Below are positions 9,379-17,513 of a stretch of DNA of 64,000 nucleotides, piece after piece. How positions within the stretch are numbered: position 1 is the stretch's first letter; every line of letters begins with the position of its first letter. The stretch is taken from NCBI RefSeq assembly GCF_036178845.1, contig NZ_CP108070.1:1178001-1242000 (forward strand), written 5' to 3'. The DNA comes from Streptomyces sp. NBC_00271. Its GTDB lineage: Bacteria; Actinomycetota; Actinomycetes; Streptomycetales; Streptomycetaceae. Position numbers and translations under genes: made by a program. Below the pieces are notes generated by a model. That model was given only the letters and a program-made list of their open reading frames with translations, did no database searches and had not been told where the DNA came from.

Positions 9379-10092
9379 ATGCACGCAGTGATCCTGGCGG
9401 GAGGCAAGGGCGTCCGGCTGCGGCCCTACACCACCGCGCTGCCCAAGCCGCTCGTGCCCATCGGCGACCAGCACGCCATCCTGGAGATCGTGCTGCGCCA
9501 GCTCGCCACCGCGGGCTTCACCCGCTGCACGCTCGCCATCGGCCACCTCGGCGAGATCATCCGCGCCTACGTCGGCGACGGCTCGCAGTGGGGCATGGCC
9601 GTCGACTACGCCACCGAGGAGAGCCCCTTGGGCACCATGGGGCCGCTGCTCACCATGCGCGAGCGCCTGCCCGAGTCGTTCCTCGTGATGAACGGAGACG
9701 TCCTGACCGACCTCGACTACGCCGACGTCCTGAAGCAGCACCGGGACTCGGCGGCCCCGCTGACGATCGCGACCTACGCGCGCAAGGTGCACATAGACTT
9801 CGGCGTGCTGACCACCGACCAGCGCAAGGTCGTCGCGTTCACCGAGAAACCGAGCATGGACTACCGCGTCTCCATGGGCGTCTACGGGCTGTCCAGGTCG
9901 ACCCTCGACGGCTACACGCCCGGGCTGCCGCTGGGCTTCGACGAACTGGTGCTCGATCTGCTCAGGGCACAGAACCCGCCGCACGCGTACGACTTCGACG
10001 GGTACTGGCTCGACATCGGCCGTCCCGACGACTACGACCGGGCCAACGCCGAGTTCACCACCCGCAAGTCGATGCTGCTCAAGGGAGCCTGA
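9379..10092 (+). CDS. NDP-sugar nucleotidyltransferase
   Basis: A 237-residue protein that opens with the nucleotidyltransferase signature ILAGGKGVRLRPYT, followed by LPKPLVPIGD. The metal-binding Asp lies in VMNGDVLTD (around residue 112). FTEKPS and GYWLDIGRPDDYDRAN complete the family pattern. It activates a sugar-1-phosphate with an NTP. The length fits the short mannose-1-phosphate guanylyl / glucose-1-phosphate thymidylyltransferase-like group without a left-handed beta-helix; the exact sugar is not decidable. A GAAGGAGGAG ribosome-binding site precedes it. It is the only clearly intact gene in this small sugar-nucleotide cluster. Confidence 0.85.
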   Translation: MHAVILAGGKGVRLRPYTTALPKPLVPIGDQHAILEIVLRQLATAGFTRCTLAIGHLGEIIRAYVGDGSQWGMAVDYATEESPLGTMGPLLTMRERLPESFLVMNGDVLTDLDYADVLKQHRDSAAPLTIATYARKVHIDFGVLTTDQRKVVAFTEKPSMDYRVSMGVYGLSRSTLDGYTPGLPLGFDELVLDLLRAQNPPHAYDFDGYWLDIGRPDDYDRANAEFTTRKSMLLKGA

Positions 10093-10099
10093 CCACCGC

Positions 10100-10805
10100 A
10101 TGCGCATTCTCGTCCTCGGCTTCACCGGCTATCTGGGCGGTCACGTCGTCGAGCACCTGCGCGCCCTGCCCGGCGCCCGGGTGTTCGGCGGCGGTCGCTC
10201 GCCCGATGCCGAGCTGGACATCGACCTGGCCACCGCCCGTACGGACGGGCTGGCGAAGACCCTGGCGTCGGCGGCGCCCGATGCCGTGATCAACTGCGCG
10301 GGCTCGACCGACGGGGACGCCGTGACCCTCGCGGAGGTCAACTCCCGTGGCCCCGCCGTCCTGTGCGCGGCGCTGCGGGAGGCGGCGCCCTCGGCACGCC
10401 TCGTCCATCTGGGCTCGGCCGCCGAGTACGGCCCCAATCCGACTGGGTGACCTGTCGGCATACCGCGACTTCGTGGACGTACGCGATGTGGCGCGGGCGG
10501 CGGTGCTCGCGGCCACGTCGCCCGGGCCCCTGCCGCACGTCCTCAACATCGGGGGCGGACGTGCCGTCCCGGTGCGCGAGCACGTACGGACACTGGCCCG
10601 CACCGCCGGGTTCCGGGGGCGGATCGAGGAGGACGGCGGCGGTTCGGCGCGCTCGGGGGCCGTGTCGTGGCAGTGCTCCGACATAGCCGCCGCCGGTGAA
10701 AGCCTGGACTGGCGGCCGTCGTACGCCCTGGAGGAGTCGCTGGCCTCGCTCTGGACGGCGGCATCCGTCCGACCGGAAGGCGGCCGGGCGCCTGGCACCG
10801 GCTGA
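10100..10805 (+). pseudogene. NAD(P)-dependent sugar epimerase/reductase with internal deletion
   Basis: The first part (10100-10450) begins MRILVLGFTGYLGGHVVEHL with the GxxGxxG dinucleotide-binding loop and runs through the VINCAGSTDG and HLGSAAEYGPNP segments. The frame then stops. The C-terminal part continues in another frame from about 10446 (DLSAYRDFVDVRDVARA... to a stop at 10805). The catalytic YxxxK region that should lie between is missing, by family length perhaps 80 residues, and the reading frame changes at the join. It starts 8 bases after the nucleotidyltransferase stop, as in an operon. The product would be inactive. Confidence 0.75.
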
Positions 10806-10831
10806 TCACGGCCGCGGCCCGTACGTACGCG

Positions 10832-11401
10832 GTGGTGATCAATCCCGCGAACGGTCCGGGCCCGAGCCCCGATCCGGCGTTCACGGCGGCGGCTGGAGCG
10901 CTGCGGGCGGCCGGCGCCCGCCTGCTCGGCTACGTGGACACCGACTACGGTGCGCGTTCCACGGCCGAGGTCGCGGAAGACGTCGTACGGCACCGGGAGT
11001 GGTATGGGGCCGACGGCTGCTTCCTGGACCGGGTGACCTCGGACCCGGCCGAACTGCCCGCCTGCCGAAGGCTGGTGCGGGCCGTACGCCGGCTGGGCGC
11101 CACGACCGTCGTGCTCAACCCCGGGGTGCACCCGGCGCCGGGGTACGCGCGCGTCGCCGACCTGACGGTGACCTTCGAGGGGCACTGGACGACCTATGTG
11201 TCGGCGTTCAGCAGACCGGCGTGGACCGCCCGGCACCCGCCCGACCGGTTCTGCCATCTCGTCTACGGTGTGCCCGAGGCGCTCGTACCGCTCGCCGTGC
11301 GCACCGCCCGCGAACGCGGCGCGGCGGTCTACGGTCCCGTGACGGGGGAACCTCCCAATCCCTGGGCGCAGTTGACGCCCGCGCTGAGCGAGGCCGACTG
11401 A
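10832..11401 (+). CDS. Spherulation-specific family 4 (spherulin-4-like) protein, probably 5'-truncated
   Basis: This frame encodes VVINPANGPGPSPDP and LLGYVDTDYGARS, with HREWYGADGCFLDRVTSD and VVLNPGVHPAPGY further on. These are successive strands of the TIM-barrel-like spherulin-4 family, related to glycoside hydrolases. In-frame family sequence (GAWHRLITAAARTYA) continues upstream of the GTG at 10832 to about 10787 and then merges into the end of the epimerase remnant. The native N-terminus (usually LLVPLYxHP) seems lost. In streptomycetes this gene commonly travels with NDP-sugar genes and is thought to act on surface polysaccharide. Whether the shortened product folds is doubtful. Confidence 0.65.
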   Translation: MVINPANGPGPSPDPAFTAAAGALRAAGARLLGYVDTDYGARSTAEVAEDVVRHREWYGADGCFLDRVTSDPAELPACRRLVRAVRRLGATTVVLNPGVHPAPGYARVADLTVTFEGHWTTYVSAFSRPAWTARHPPDRFCHLVYGVPEALVPLAVRTARERGAAVYGPVTGEPPNPWAQLTPALSEAD

Positions 11402-11499
11402 GCCCGGGGTCGCCGCGGACGCCGGGAAGGAAGCGCGGGCGTCGACACGTGCCATGCTGGAACCGCTGATCATGGCGGAGAGCGAGGCAGAACCACAGC

Positions 11500-13776
11500 G
11501 TGAGGACAGCGACACGGCCGGGCCGGACGAGGATCTGGGACCGATTCGCGGCATCGGACCCCGGGCTGCTGCGGCTCATGGCCGGGCTGCGGACGGTGGG
11601 GGCCATCGCGCTCACGCTCGCCGTACTGGCGCTGCTCGGGGCCGGCAAGACTCACTTGGTTGCCGGTTCCATCTCGGCCATGGCCGCGACCTTCGCCATC
11701 AAGGAGAAGCAGCAGCGCCAACAGGCGGTCACGCTCGCGCTCGGGCTGGTCGTGGCACTCGCCGCGATGTCGCTGGGGGCGCTGCTCAGCACGCACGTGG
11801 TCGCGGGTGACCTCTTCTTCCTGGCGCTGATCTTCGCCGCCGTGTACAGCCGCCGCTTCGGTGATCGCGGAACGGCGCTGGGTCTCATCGGGTTCCAGGT
11901 CTACTTCGTGTCGCTGTTCGTCAGGGCCGGCGTCCCCGGTCTGCCGGGACTGTGCGGGACCCTGGTCGTCGCGTTCGTGTCCAGCGCGCTGGTGCGTTTC
12001 GTCGTCGTACCGGAGACGCCCGAGCGTGTGCTGCGTCGGTTGCGCGCGGCCTTCCGGGCCCGTCTGGCGCAACTGGTGTCCGCCCAGATCGAGTTGCTGG
12101 ACGCCGGCCCTGACCGGGTGGAGAAGGCTCTGGAGGAGGTCAGGCGGCACACCGCCCGGCTCCACGAGAGCGCGATGATGATCCAGGGACGGCTGGCGGA
12201 GGGGACCAGTGACAGCGCCACCGCCGCGCTCGTGCAGCGGCGTATCGCCGACGCCGAGATCGCCGCCGAGCGGCTCGGGGTGCTCATCCTGACCGCCCGC
12301 AGCGCGGAACGCGCCGACACGCTCACCCTGCATCTGCCGAACGCGCCCGTGCCCGCGGCGAGTGACCGGCTCCGGGCGCAGGTCGACACCACCGCCACCC
12401 TGCGCCGTGATCTCGAGGCGCTGCGCCTGCTCGTCCTGCGTCCGGTCGCCGAGGACCGCGGCACCGGGGTGGCCCATGTGCGCAACCGGCTGCTCGGTTA
12501 CCGCGACGAGGAGAACCTGCCGCGCGCCTCGGCGGCCGTCCAGGATGTCTTCCGCGGCATCGGGGAGACGGGGCGTTCCGTCCTGGGACTGCGGCTCGCC
12601 CTCGACGGGCCGCAGGACGAGTCCGACGACACACCGTCGACGACCCGTTCCCGTGAGGAGTTGGACGCCGAGGACGTCGCCATCGCCAGGGCCGAGGAGG
12701 ACGAGGAGGACGCGCACGACCCCACGGGGTGGAAGCGTCCGACGACCCGTACCGCGGTCCAGGTGTCGGTGGGTTCGGCCCTGGCCATCGTCGGTGGGGA
12801 GTTCCTGTCCAGTCAGCGCTGGTACTGGGCCGTGCTGACCTGCTGGGTGGTCTTCCTGAACACGGCGTCCACCGGAGAGATCCTGGTCAAGGGGTACCGG
12901 CGGCTGCTCGGCACCGTCCTCGGCGTCGTCGCCGGTGCCCTGCTGGCGAGTCTGGTCGGCTCCCACACCTGGACCGCGTTCGGCCTGGTGCTGCTGTTCA
13001 TCTTCGCGATGTTCTTCACCGCGCCGCTGTCGTACGCCCTGATGTCCTTCTTCGTCACGGCGATGCTGGGTCTGCTGTACACGCTGCTCAACACCTACAG
13101 CACCGGGGTGCTCGTCCTTCGTATCGAGGAAACGGCGCTCGGCGCCACCTGTGGTGTCATCGCGGCCGCCCTGGTGCTGCCGGTGAACACGGACCGCCGT
13201 ACCGACGAGCTGCTGGCCACGGTTCTGAAGCGGCTCGGGGAGGTCACCGGTGCGGCGGTCGACCAGCTGAGCGGCGGTCCGGCGATCGAGCTGCTGGACA
13301 AGGCGCGGGATCTCGACACGGCTCTGGACGATCTACGGTCCTCCACGCAGCCGTTGACCCATCCGATCACCCCGCTGCGGGCGCGTCGGCAGACCGCGCG
13401 CTATCTCGTGGCGCTCCTGGAGACGTGCGCGTACCACGCGCGTTCCCTGGCGGCGACGGCCGAGCTGTTGCCTTACAGCAAGACCGTCGCGGCCGATCCC
13501 CGGCTCAAGCGGGCCGGCCGGCGCATCGCGCACAACATCGACGTCCTGGTCGCGCGCGTCGAGGACGACGACACCGAAGGCGTGGCCGAGACCGGCCCCA
13601 GCCTCGCGTCCATGCTGGAGACGGACCGGCCGGGTCTTCCCCGGCACGACCGCGTGACCGACCGGGTCCTGCGGCATCTGCAGCGCCTGGACGAAGGCGT
13701 GATCGGCCTCGCCCGCCCTCTCGGGGTACCGGTGTCGACCCCCGCGAACGCGGCGTCCCGGGGACCCGCCGCCTAG
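11500..13776 (+). CDS. FUSC-family (aromatic-acid-exporter-like) membrane protein
   Basis: A 758-residue protein starting at a GTG. It has two membrane blocks of about five or six helices each (residues about 25-165 and 415-555), separated by a cytoplasmic region and followed by a helical C-terminal domain. This is the architecture of FUSC/ArsA-like exporters such as AaeB and YccS. The linker holds an acidic stretch (RAEEDEEDAHD). Substrate unknown. The TAG stop is part of a CTAG site that has been used as an insertion target, so a MITE abuts the stop codon directly without altering the protein. Confidence 0.8.
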   Translation: MRTATRPGRTRIWDRFAASDPGLLRLMAGLRTVGAIALTLAVLALLGAGKTHLVAGSISAMAATFAIKEKQQRQQAVTLALGLVVALAAMSLGALLSTHVVAGDLFFLALIFAAVYSRRFGDRGTALGLIGFQVYFVSLFVRAGVPGLPGLCGTLVVAFVSSALVRFVVVPETPERVLRRLRAAFRARLAQLVSAQIELLDAGPDRVEKALEEVRRHTARLHESAMMIQGRLAEGTSDSATAALVQRRIADAEIAAERLGVLILTARSAERADTLTLHLPNAPVPAASDRLRAQVDTTATLRRDLEALRLLVLRPVAEDRGTGVAHVRNRLLGYRDEENLPRASAAVQDVFRGIGETGRSVLGLRLALDGPQDESDDTPSTTRSREELDAEDVAIARAEEDEEDAHDPTGWKRPTTRTAVQVSVGSALAIVGGEFLSSQRWYWAVLTCWVVFLNTASTGEILVKGYRRLLGTVLGVVAGALLASLVGSHTWTAFGLVLLFIFAMFFTAPLSYALMSFFVTAMLGLLYTLLNTYSTGVLVLRIEETALGATCGVIAAALVLPVNTDRRTDELLATVLKRLGEVTGAAVDQLSGGPAIELLDKARDLDTALDDLRSSTQPLTHPITPLRARRQTARYLVALLETCAYHARSLAATAELLPYSKTVAADPRLKRAGRRIAHNIDVLVARVEDDDTEGVAETGPSLASMLETDRPGLPRHDRVTDRVLRHLQRLDEGVIGLARPLGVPVSTPANAASRGPAA

Positions 13777-13949
13777 GTCCTGTCGTCAAACTCCCGTCGT
13801 CCGCCCGAAGGGCGGGCCTCGCGGCGTCAGGTGCGTGCTCTCGGCGTGCCGGGCGGAAGTCCTCGTACTGGATGTACTTGGGCTTTCGCCCGGTGCGGCG
13901 AGAGGGCGTGCATGGCGTCGCGAGGCAGACGGGAGTTTGACGACAGGGC
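13777..13949 (+). mobile_element. MITE-like element with 22-bp inverted repeats
   Basis: A 173-bp segment bounded by near-perfect 22-bp inverted repeats: GTCCTGTCGTCAAACTCCCG... at 13777-13798 and its complement at 13928-13949, with one mismatch. It is flanked on both sides by CTAG (13773-13776 and 13950-13953), the target duplication. It is too short for a transposase and therefore non-autonomous. The CTAG target and the end sequence suggest mobilisation by an IS5/IS1647-like transposase. The right CTAG is shared with the next insertion. Confidence 0.8.
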
Positions 13950-13953
13950 CTAG

Positions 13954-15557
13954 CTTGATCTTTAACCCGTGCGGCGGGGGCGTGGGGTGGTTGACTTCTT
14001 CGTTCGCTGGTTCGCCGATGGTGTTTTGCGCGGTGTGTGCACGTCGTGGCGGGGTGTGGGTCGGGTGTTCTTTCGGCCCGGTGGCCGTCCGGGGCCGGGG
14101 CGGGAGTGTTTCGGTGCTTGGGCCGGACAGGCGGCTTGTGGGCGGATGTGCCGAAAGTCGCGGCGGACTCGGGCGGGGGTGAGCCTGTCCGGCGAGGTTG
14201 GTCTCTCCCAGGGCCGACGCAGGTCGGCTGCCAGCGGGCGGGCGAGCCGCAGTTGGGTGTAGGCGGCGAGGATCAGCCAGGTCCACCGGTCCGCCGCCTC
14301 GGGGGTGCGGATCTTCGGGGAGGTCCAGCCGAGGGTCTGCTTGAACAGGCGGAAGGTGTGCTCGATGTCGAAGCGTCGCAGGTATGCCTGCCAGAGACGG
14401 TCGGCGTCCGCCGGTGTGGCATCGGTGCCTGACCACCACAGCCAGACCGGCTTGGGTGTTGCTCCGCTGGGCAGGTGGGCGATGTCCAGGCGGATCACTG
14501 TTCCCTCGACGATCGGGAGGGTGCCGTCGGCGGCTGCCCAGGAGGAGCGGTGGGTCAGCTTGGGGTGGAGCCGGTTCCATGAGCGGGCGGTGGCTTGGCC
14601 GTAGAGGCGTGTGTCGGTGACGGTTTCGGTGTCCGGGGTGCCCCAGGTGTCGGGCTGCCCGAAGACGAACTCGCCTCCGTGCCGGGCCGGCCGGCCCTGG
14701 GTGTGCGGGAGCCTGGGTGGGACAGCCCTGCGTAGGACGCGGTCGGATCGCATCCGGGCCAGCACCTGCACGGGCAGGTCTTTGAGGAGGAAGCCGAGGC
14801 GGGGTGCGTCGTATCCGGCGTCCGCGACGATGAGGATGTCCGGGTCGCCCGTCTGCCACTGCCCCGCGGTGATCAGTCGCTGGAGCAGATCGCGCAGCTG
14901 CCGTGCGGTGACGGTGGCGGTGTCGTCCCCGGGCGTCAGACGCAGTGCGTCCAGCGGTGCGGTCCATGAGCTGCGGCCGGGCTCGAGCGCGCAGACGATC
15001 GAGTAGGGCCAGCCGGGGACGGGGATGTGCTGGTCCTTGCCCCGGCCGTAGGTGTGGCACAGGATCCGCTGTGGTGAGGTGTGGGCGTCGGGGCGTAGCC
15101 AGCAGGTGATGTCGATGGCCAGGACCAGCCGGCCGTCGGCAGCCCGTGGCAGTGGGACTTCGGCCAGTGCCCGCCGCAGCCGGCTGGCATCGATGCGTCC
15201 ACGGGCCAGGGCGGCGTAGAGCCCGCCATGGCCTCGGCGGTGTTCGCCCACCAGCGACAGCTCAGCCAGCGACCTCACCGGTCCGTCGCCGCACAGAACG
15301 GCATCGGCCAGCTCGAACAAGCGTCCGAACGAGCGGTCAGACAGGAGTAGAACTCGCCCCGGAAGCATGACAGTTGCGCCAATGCCTCCGATCGGGCCTC
15401 GTGATGCAGCAGACTCATCCTCACGGCCTTCGTGCTGGACGTGTGTGTTCCTTGGTCGGAGCACATGTTCAGCCGAAGGCCGCTTCCGTGTACGCCGGTT
15501 ACCGAACCGAGTGATCAAGTTCGACGCACCATTCGACGCCGGATGTTAAAGACCAAG
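13954..15557 (-). mobile_element. CTAG-targeting insertion sequence with frameshifted transposase
   Basis: The ends are CTTGATCTTTAAC (13954-13966) and GTTAAAGACCAAG (15545-15557), a 13-bp inverted repeat with one mismatch. Both are flanked by CTAG (13950-13953, 15558-15561). The body holds one DDE transposase on the reverse strand. Insertion occurred at a CTAG next to an existing MITE, giving CTAG-MITE-CTAG-IS-CTAG. Confidence 0.85.
13962..15418 (-). pseudogene. DDE (IS4/IS701-like) transposase, frameshifted near its N-terminus
   Basis: The family start MSLLHHEARSEALAQLSCF begins at 15418 but shifts frame at about 15320, where TARSDA should run into LFELADAVLCGDG; one base appears to be missing. 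The remaining 450 or so residues are intact and carry LVLAIDITCWLRPD, ILIVADAGYD and the FDIEHTFRLFKQTLGWTSPK segment with the third acidic residue. The gene cannot give a full-length product unless ribosomes shift, so the element is probably immobile without help from a sibling copy. A GTG-initiated 518-codon frame (from 15518) covers the body but with an unrelated N-terminus. Confidence 0.75.
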
Positions 15558-15622
15558 CTAGGAAGTGCCGGTGGCCGCGGCCCGGGGAGTGCCGGTGGTC
15601 GCGATGTCGGGGGTCGCGGGGG

Positions 15623-16828
15623 TCACGACTTCAGGAATGCCGCCAGGCCCTCCAGCAGTCGTTCCACGTCGTCCGCGTCGTTGTACGGCGACAGTCCGAG
15701 GCGCAGGCCTCCGGTGTCGCCCAGGCCGAGGTGGCGCGATGCCTCCAGCGCGTAGAACGTTCCCGCGGGCGCGTGCACGCTCCGCGCCGCAAGGAAGCGG
15801 TAGGCGTCATCCGTGTCGCGGTCGTCGAAGGTCAGGAGCAGGGTGGGGGTGCGGTCGGCCGCCCGGGAGCGGACCGTGACGCCCGCGAGTGCGGCCAGGC
15901 CGTTCTCCATCCGGTCCCGCAGCGCTCGCTCGTGCCGCTCGATCGACGCGAACGCGGACCGCAGCCGGGCGCGCCGGTCGTCCGCCGGACCGGTCCCGAG
16001 TCCGGCGAGCAGGTCGACGGCGGCGCGGGTGCCGGCGAGGAGCTCATAGGGCAGCGTCCCGAGCTCGAAACGCTCCGGGACCGCGTCGGAGGAGGGCAGC
16101 AACTTGTCGGGACGCAGCGTCTCCAGCAGGGCCGGAGCGGCGGCGAGGACGCCGTGGTGCGGGCCGAGGAACTTGTACGGCGAGCAGACGAAGAAGTCGG
16201 CGCCGAGCCGTGCGAGGTCCACGAACGTGTGGGCCGTGTAGTGCACGCCGTCGACGTAGAGCAGTGCGTCCGTGCGGTGGACCAGACGGGCGATGTCCGC
16301 GACGTCGGGAAGTGTGCCGATCAGGTTGGAGGCGGCGGTGACGGCGACCAGCCGGGTGCGTTCGGTGAGCAGTTCGCCCACGGCTGAGGGCGGGAGTTCG
16401 CCGGTGGCCGGATCGAAGTCGGCCCATCGCACCCGGGCGCCGGTCCGCTCCGCGGCCTGGACCCAGGGGCGGATGTTGGCGTCGTGGTCGAGACGGCTCA
16501 CCACGATCTCGTCGCCTGGGGCCCAGTCCTTGGCCAGCGCCCGGGAGAAGTCGTACGTGAGTTGGGTGGCGCTGCGGCCGAAGACGACTCCCGAGGGGTC
16601 CCCGCCCAACAGGTCGGCCATGGTTTGCCGGAACTCCCTGACGAGAGCCTCCGCGTTCGCCTCTCCCGTCGTGACGCTCCCGCGGTTCGACAGCGGGCGG
16701 GTGAGCGCGTCGGCGATCGCCGCGCCGACCGGCGCCGGCGTCTGGGTGCCGCCCGGACCGTCGAAATACGCGATGCCGGTCCGCAGGGCGGGGATCTGGG
16801 CGCGCAACGCGCCGACGTCGTAGGTCAC
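15623..16828 (-). CDS. Cysteine desulfurase-like protein (class-V aminotransferase fold)
   Basis: A 401-residue PLP enzyme. The Schiff-base lysine is Lys219 in SPYKFLGPH, and the cofactor-binding Asp is in YVDGVHYTAH (about residue 193). FGRSATQLTYDFSRALA and RLDHDANIRPW match the 'cysteine desulfurase-like' SelA/CsdA subgroup, which lacks a firmly assigned substrate. The active-site Cys loop of NifS/IscS is not evident, which argues against a role in Fe-S assembly. No partner SufE/IscU gene is near. A GAGCCCGAGT stretch precedes the ATG. Confidence 0.85.
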   Translation of the reverse strand: MTYDVGALRAQIPALRTGIAYFDGPGGTQTPAPVGAAIADALTRPLSNRGSVTTGEANAEALVREFRQTMADLLGGDPSGVVFGRSATQLTYDFSRALAKDWAPGDEIVVSRLDHDANIRPWVQAAERTGARVRWADFDPATGELPPSAVGELLTERTRLVAVTAASNLIGTLPDVADIARLVHRTDALLYVDGVHYTAHTFVDLARLGADFFVCSPYKFLGPHHGVLAAAPALLETLRPDKLLPSSDAVPERFELGTLPYELLAGTRAAVDLLAGLGTGPADDRRARLRSAFASIERHERALRDRMENGLAALAGVTVRSRAADRTPTLLLTFDDRDTDDAYRFLAARSVHAPAGTFYALEASRHLGLGDTGGLRLGLSPYNDADDVERLLEGLAAFLKS

Positions 16829-16845
16829 TCGGGCTCCTTGGGCTG

Positions 16846-17005
16846 CTATGTCGTCCGCTCGGGGACGACGACATCAGGCGAGTTGTCCGGGCGGCAGGCT
16901 TCGGTAGTAGCTGCCGACCCGGGCAGGTATGCGGGGTCCAGGGTCTCGCGGTCGGTCCGGGAGACCGGTACCGAGGCCATCTTTCCGAACACCCACACGC
17001 CGGTG
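16846..17005 (-). pseudogene. C-terminal remnant of a PRC-barrel protein
   Basis: Upstream of the aminotransferase the reverse strand encodes DTGVWVFGKMASVPVSRTD followed by a hydrophilic tail. The DTGxWxFGK.xxxP pattern is the central strand of PRC-barrel proteins and closely parallels DTGIWIFGKEVLLPAG in the intact PRC-barrel gene at 23838-24185. No N-terminal half is present; a small membrane-protein gene begins just behind it. The identification rests on one short motif. Confidence 0.4.
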
Positions 17006-17182
17006 TCAGCGCCTACGGCCGCGGGTCGCCCAGCCGCCGCCGACGCCGGAGACGTGCAGGGCGAGCAGGGCCAGCCCGATGAGCATGACGTTGGTCGACG
17101 TGAAGACGTCGTTCGTCGAGAGGTCCGCGGCATTGATCAAGAACGCTATGAACAGCACGATCGCCGCAACGATTCCGAGCAT
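17006..17182 (-). CDS. Small membrane protein, 58 residues
   Basis: MLGIVAAIVLFIAFLINAAD gives the first membrane helix, and a second follows at about residues 32-47 (VMLIGLALLALHVSG). The tail is basic. An AGGAGAG site lies 5 bases before the ATG at 17182. Small two-helix proteins of this sort are common in streptomycetes and have no assigned function. A 10-bp inverted repeat lies directly upstream. Confidence 0.75.
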   Translation of the reverse strand: MLGIVAAIVLFIAFLINAADLSTNDVFTSTNVMLIGLALLALHVSGVGGGWATRGRRR

Positions 17183-17196
17183 GAACTCTCCTCTTC

Positions 17197-17249
17197 CGAA
17201 GTGGTGGTGGAGTCCGAGTGCCCCCGGGAATCCTGTCGACACCACTTCG
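17197..17249. promoter_or_regulatory. Inverted repeat upstream of the small membrane protein
   Basis: CGAAGTGGTG (17197-17206) and CACCACTTCG (17240-17249) form a perfect 10-bp inverted repeat with a 33-base spacer, starting 15 bases upstream of the ATG at 17182. It could be an operator or a leader hairpin; nothing else in 17183-17403 is recognisable. Confidence 0.35.
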
Positions 17250-17403
17250 CGCATCGGTGCGAGTCCGGCCGGCCCGGACGGGGCCGAACCGCGGGTCCTG
17301 CCGTCATCATTGAGCCCACCACCCGGGCCGCAGCTCATCGAAAGCAGACAGCAATGGCACACACCCCGGCCGCATCGACCTGTTCCCCCGTCGGAGCCGC
17401 TGC

Positions 17404-17502
17404 GTGAACGCGGCCCGTGTCCCGGGCCTGGTCCTGCCCCTGGTCTACCTCTGCGGGCTCGTCGCGGTCCTGGTCTGGTACTGGCGGCACCGCGGCGAGT
17501 AG
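17404..17502 (+). CDS. Putative 32-residue single-helix membrane peptide
   Basis: GTG at 17404 opens a short frame whose middle (VLPLVYLCGLVAVLVWYW) is one long hydrophobic helix ending in aromatic residues and a basic RHRGE tail, the layout of small membrane peptides. It lies between a divergent small membrane protein and the convergent anti-sigma gene. No clear ribosome-binding site was found, so it may be chance. Confidence 0.35.
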   Translation: MNAARVPGLVLPLVYLCGLVAVLVWYWRHRGE

Positions 17503-17513
17503 AGCGACCACGG

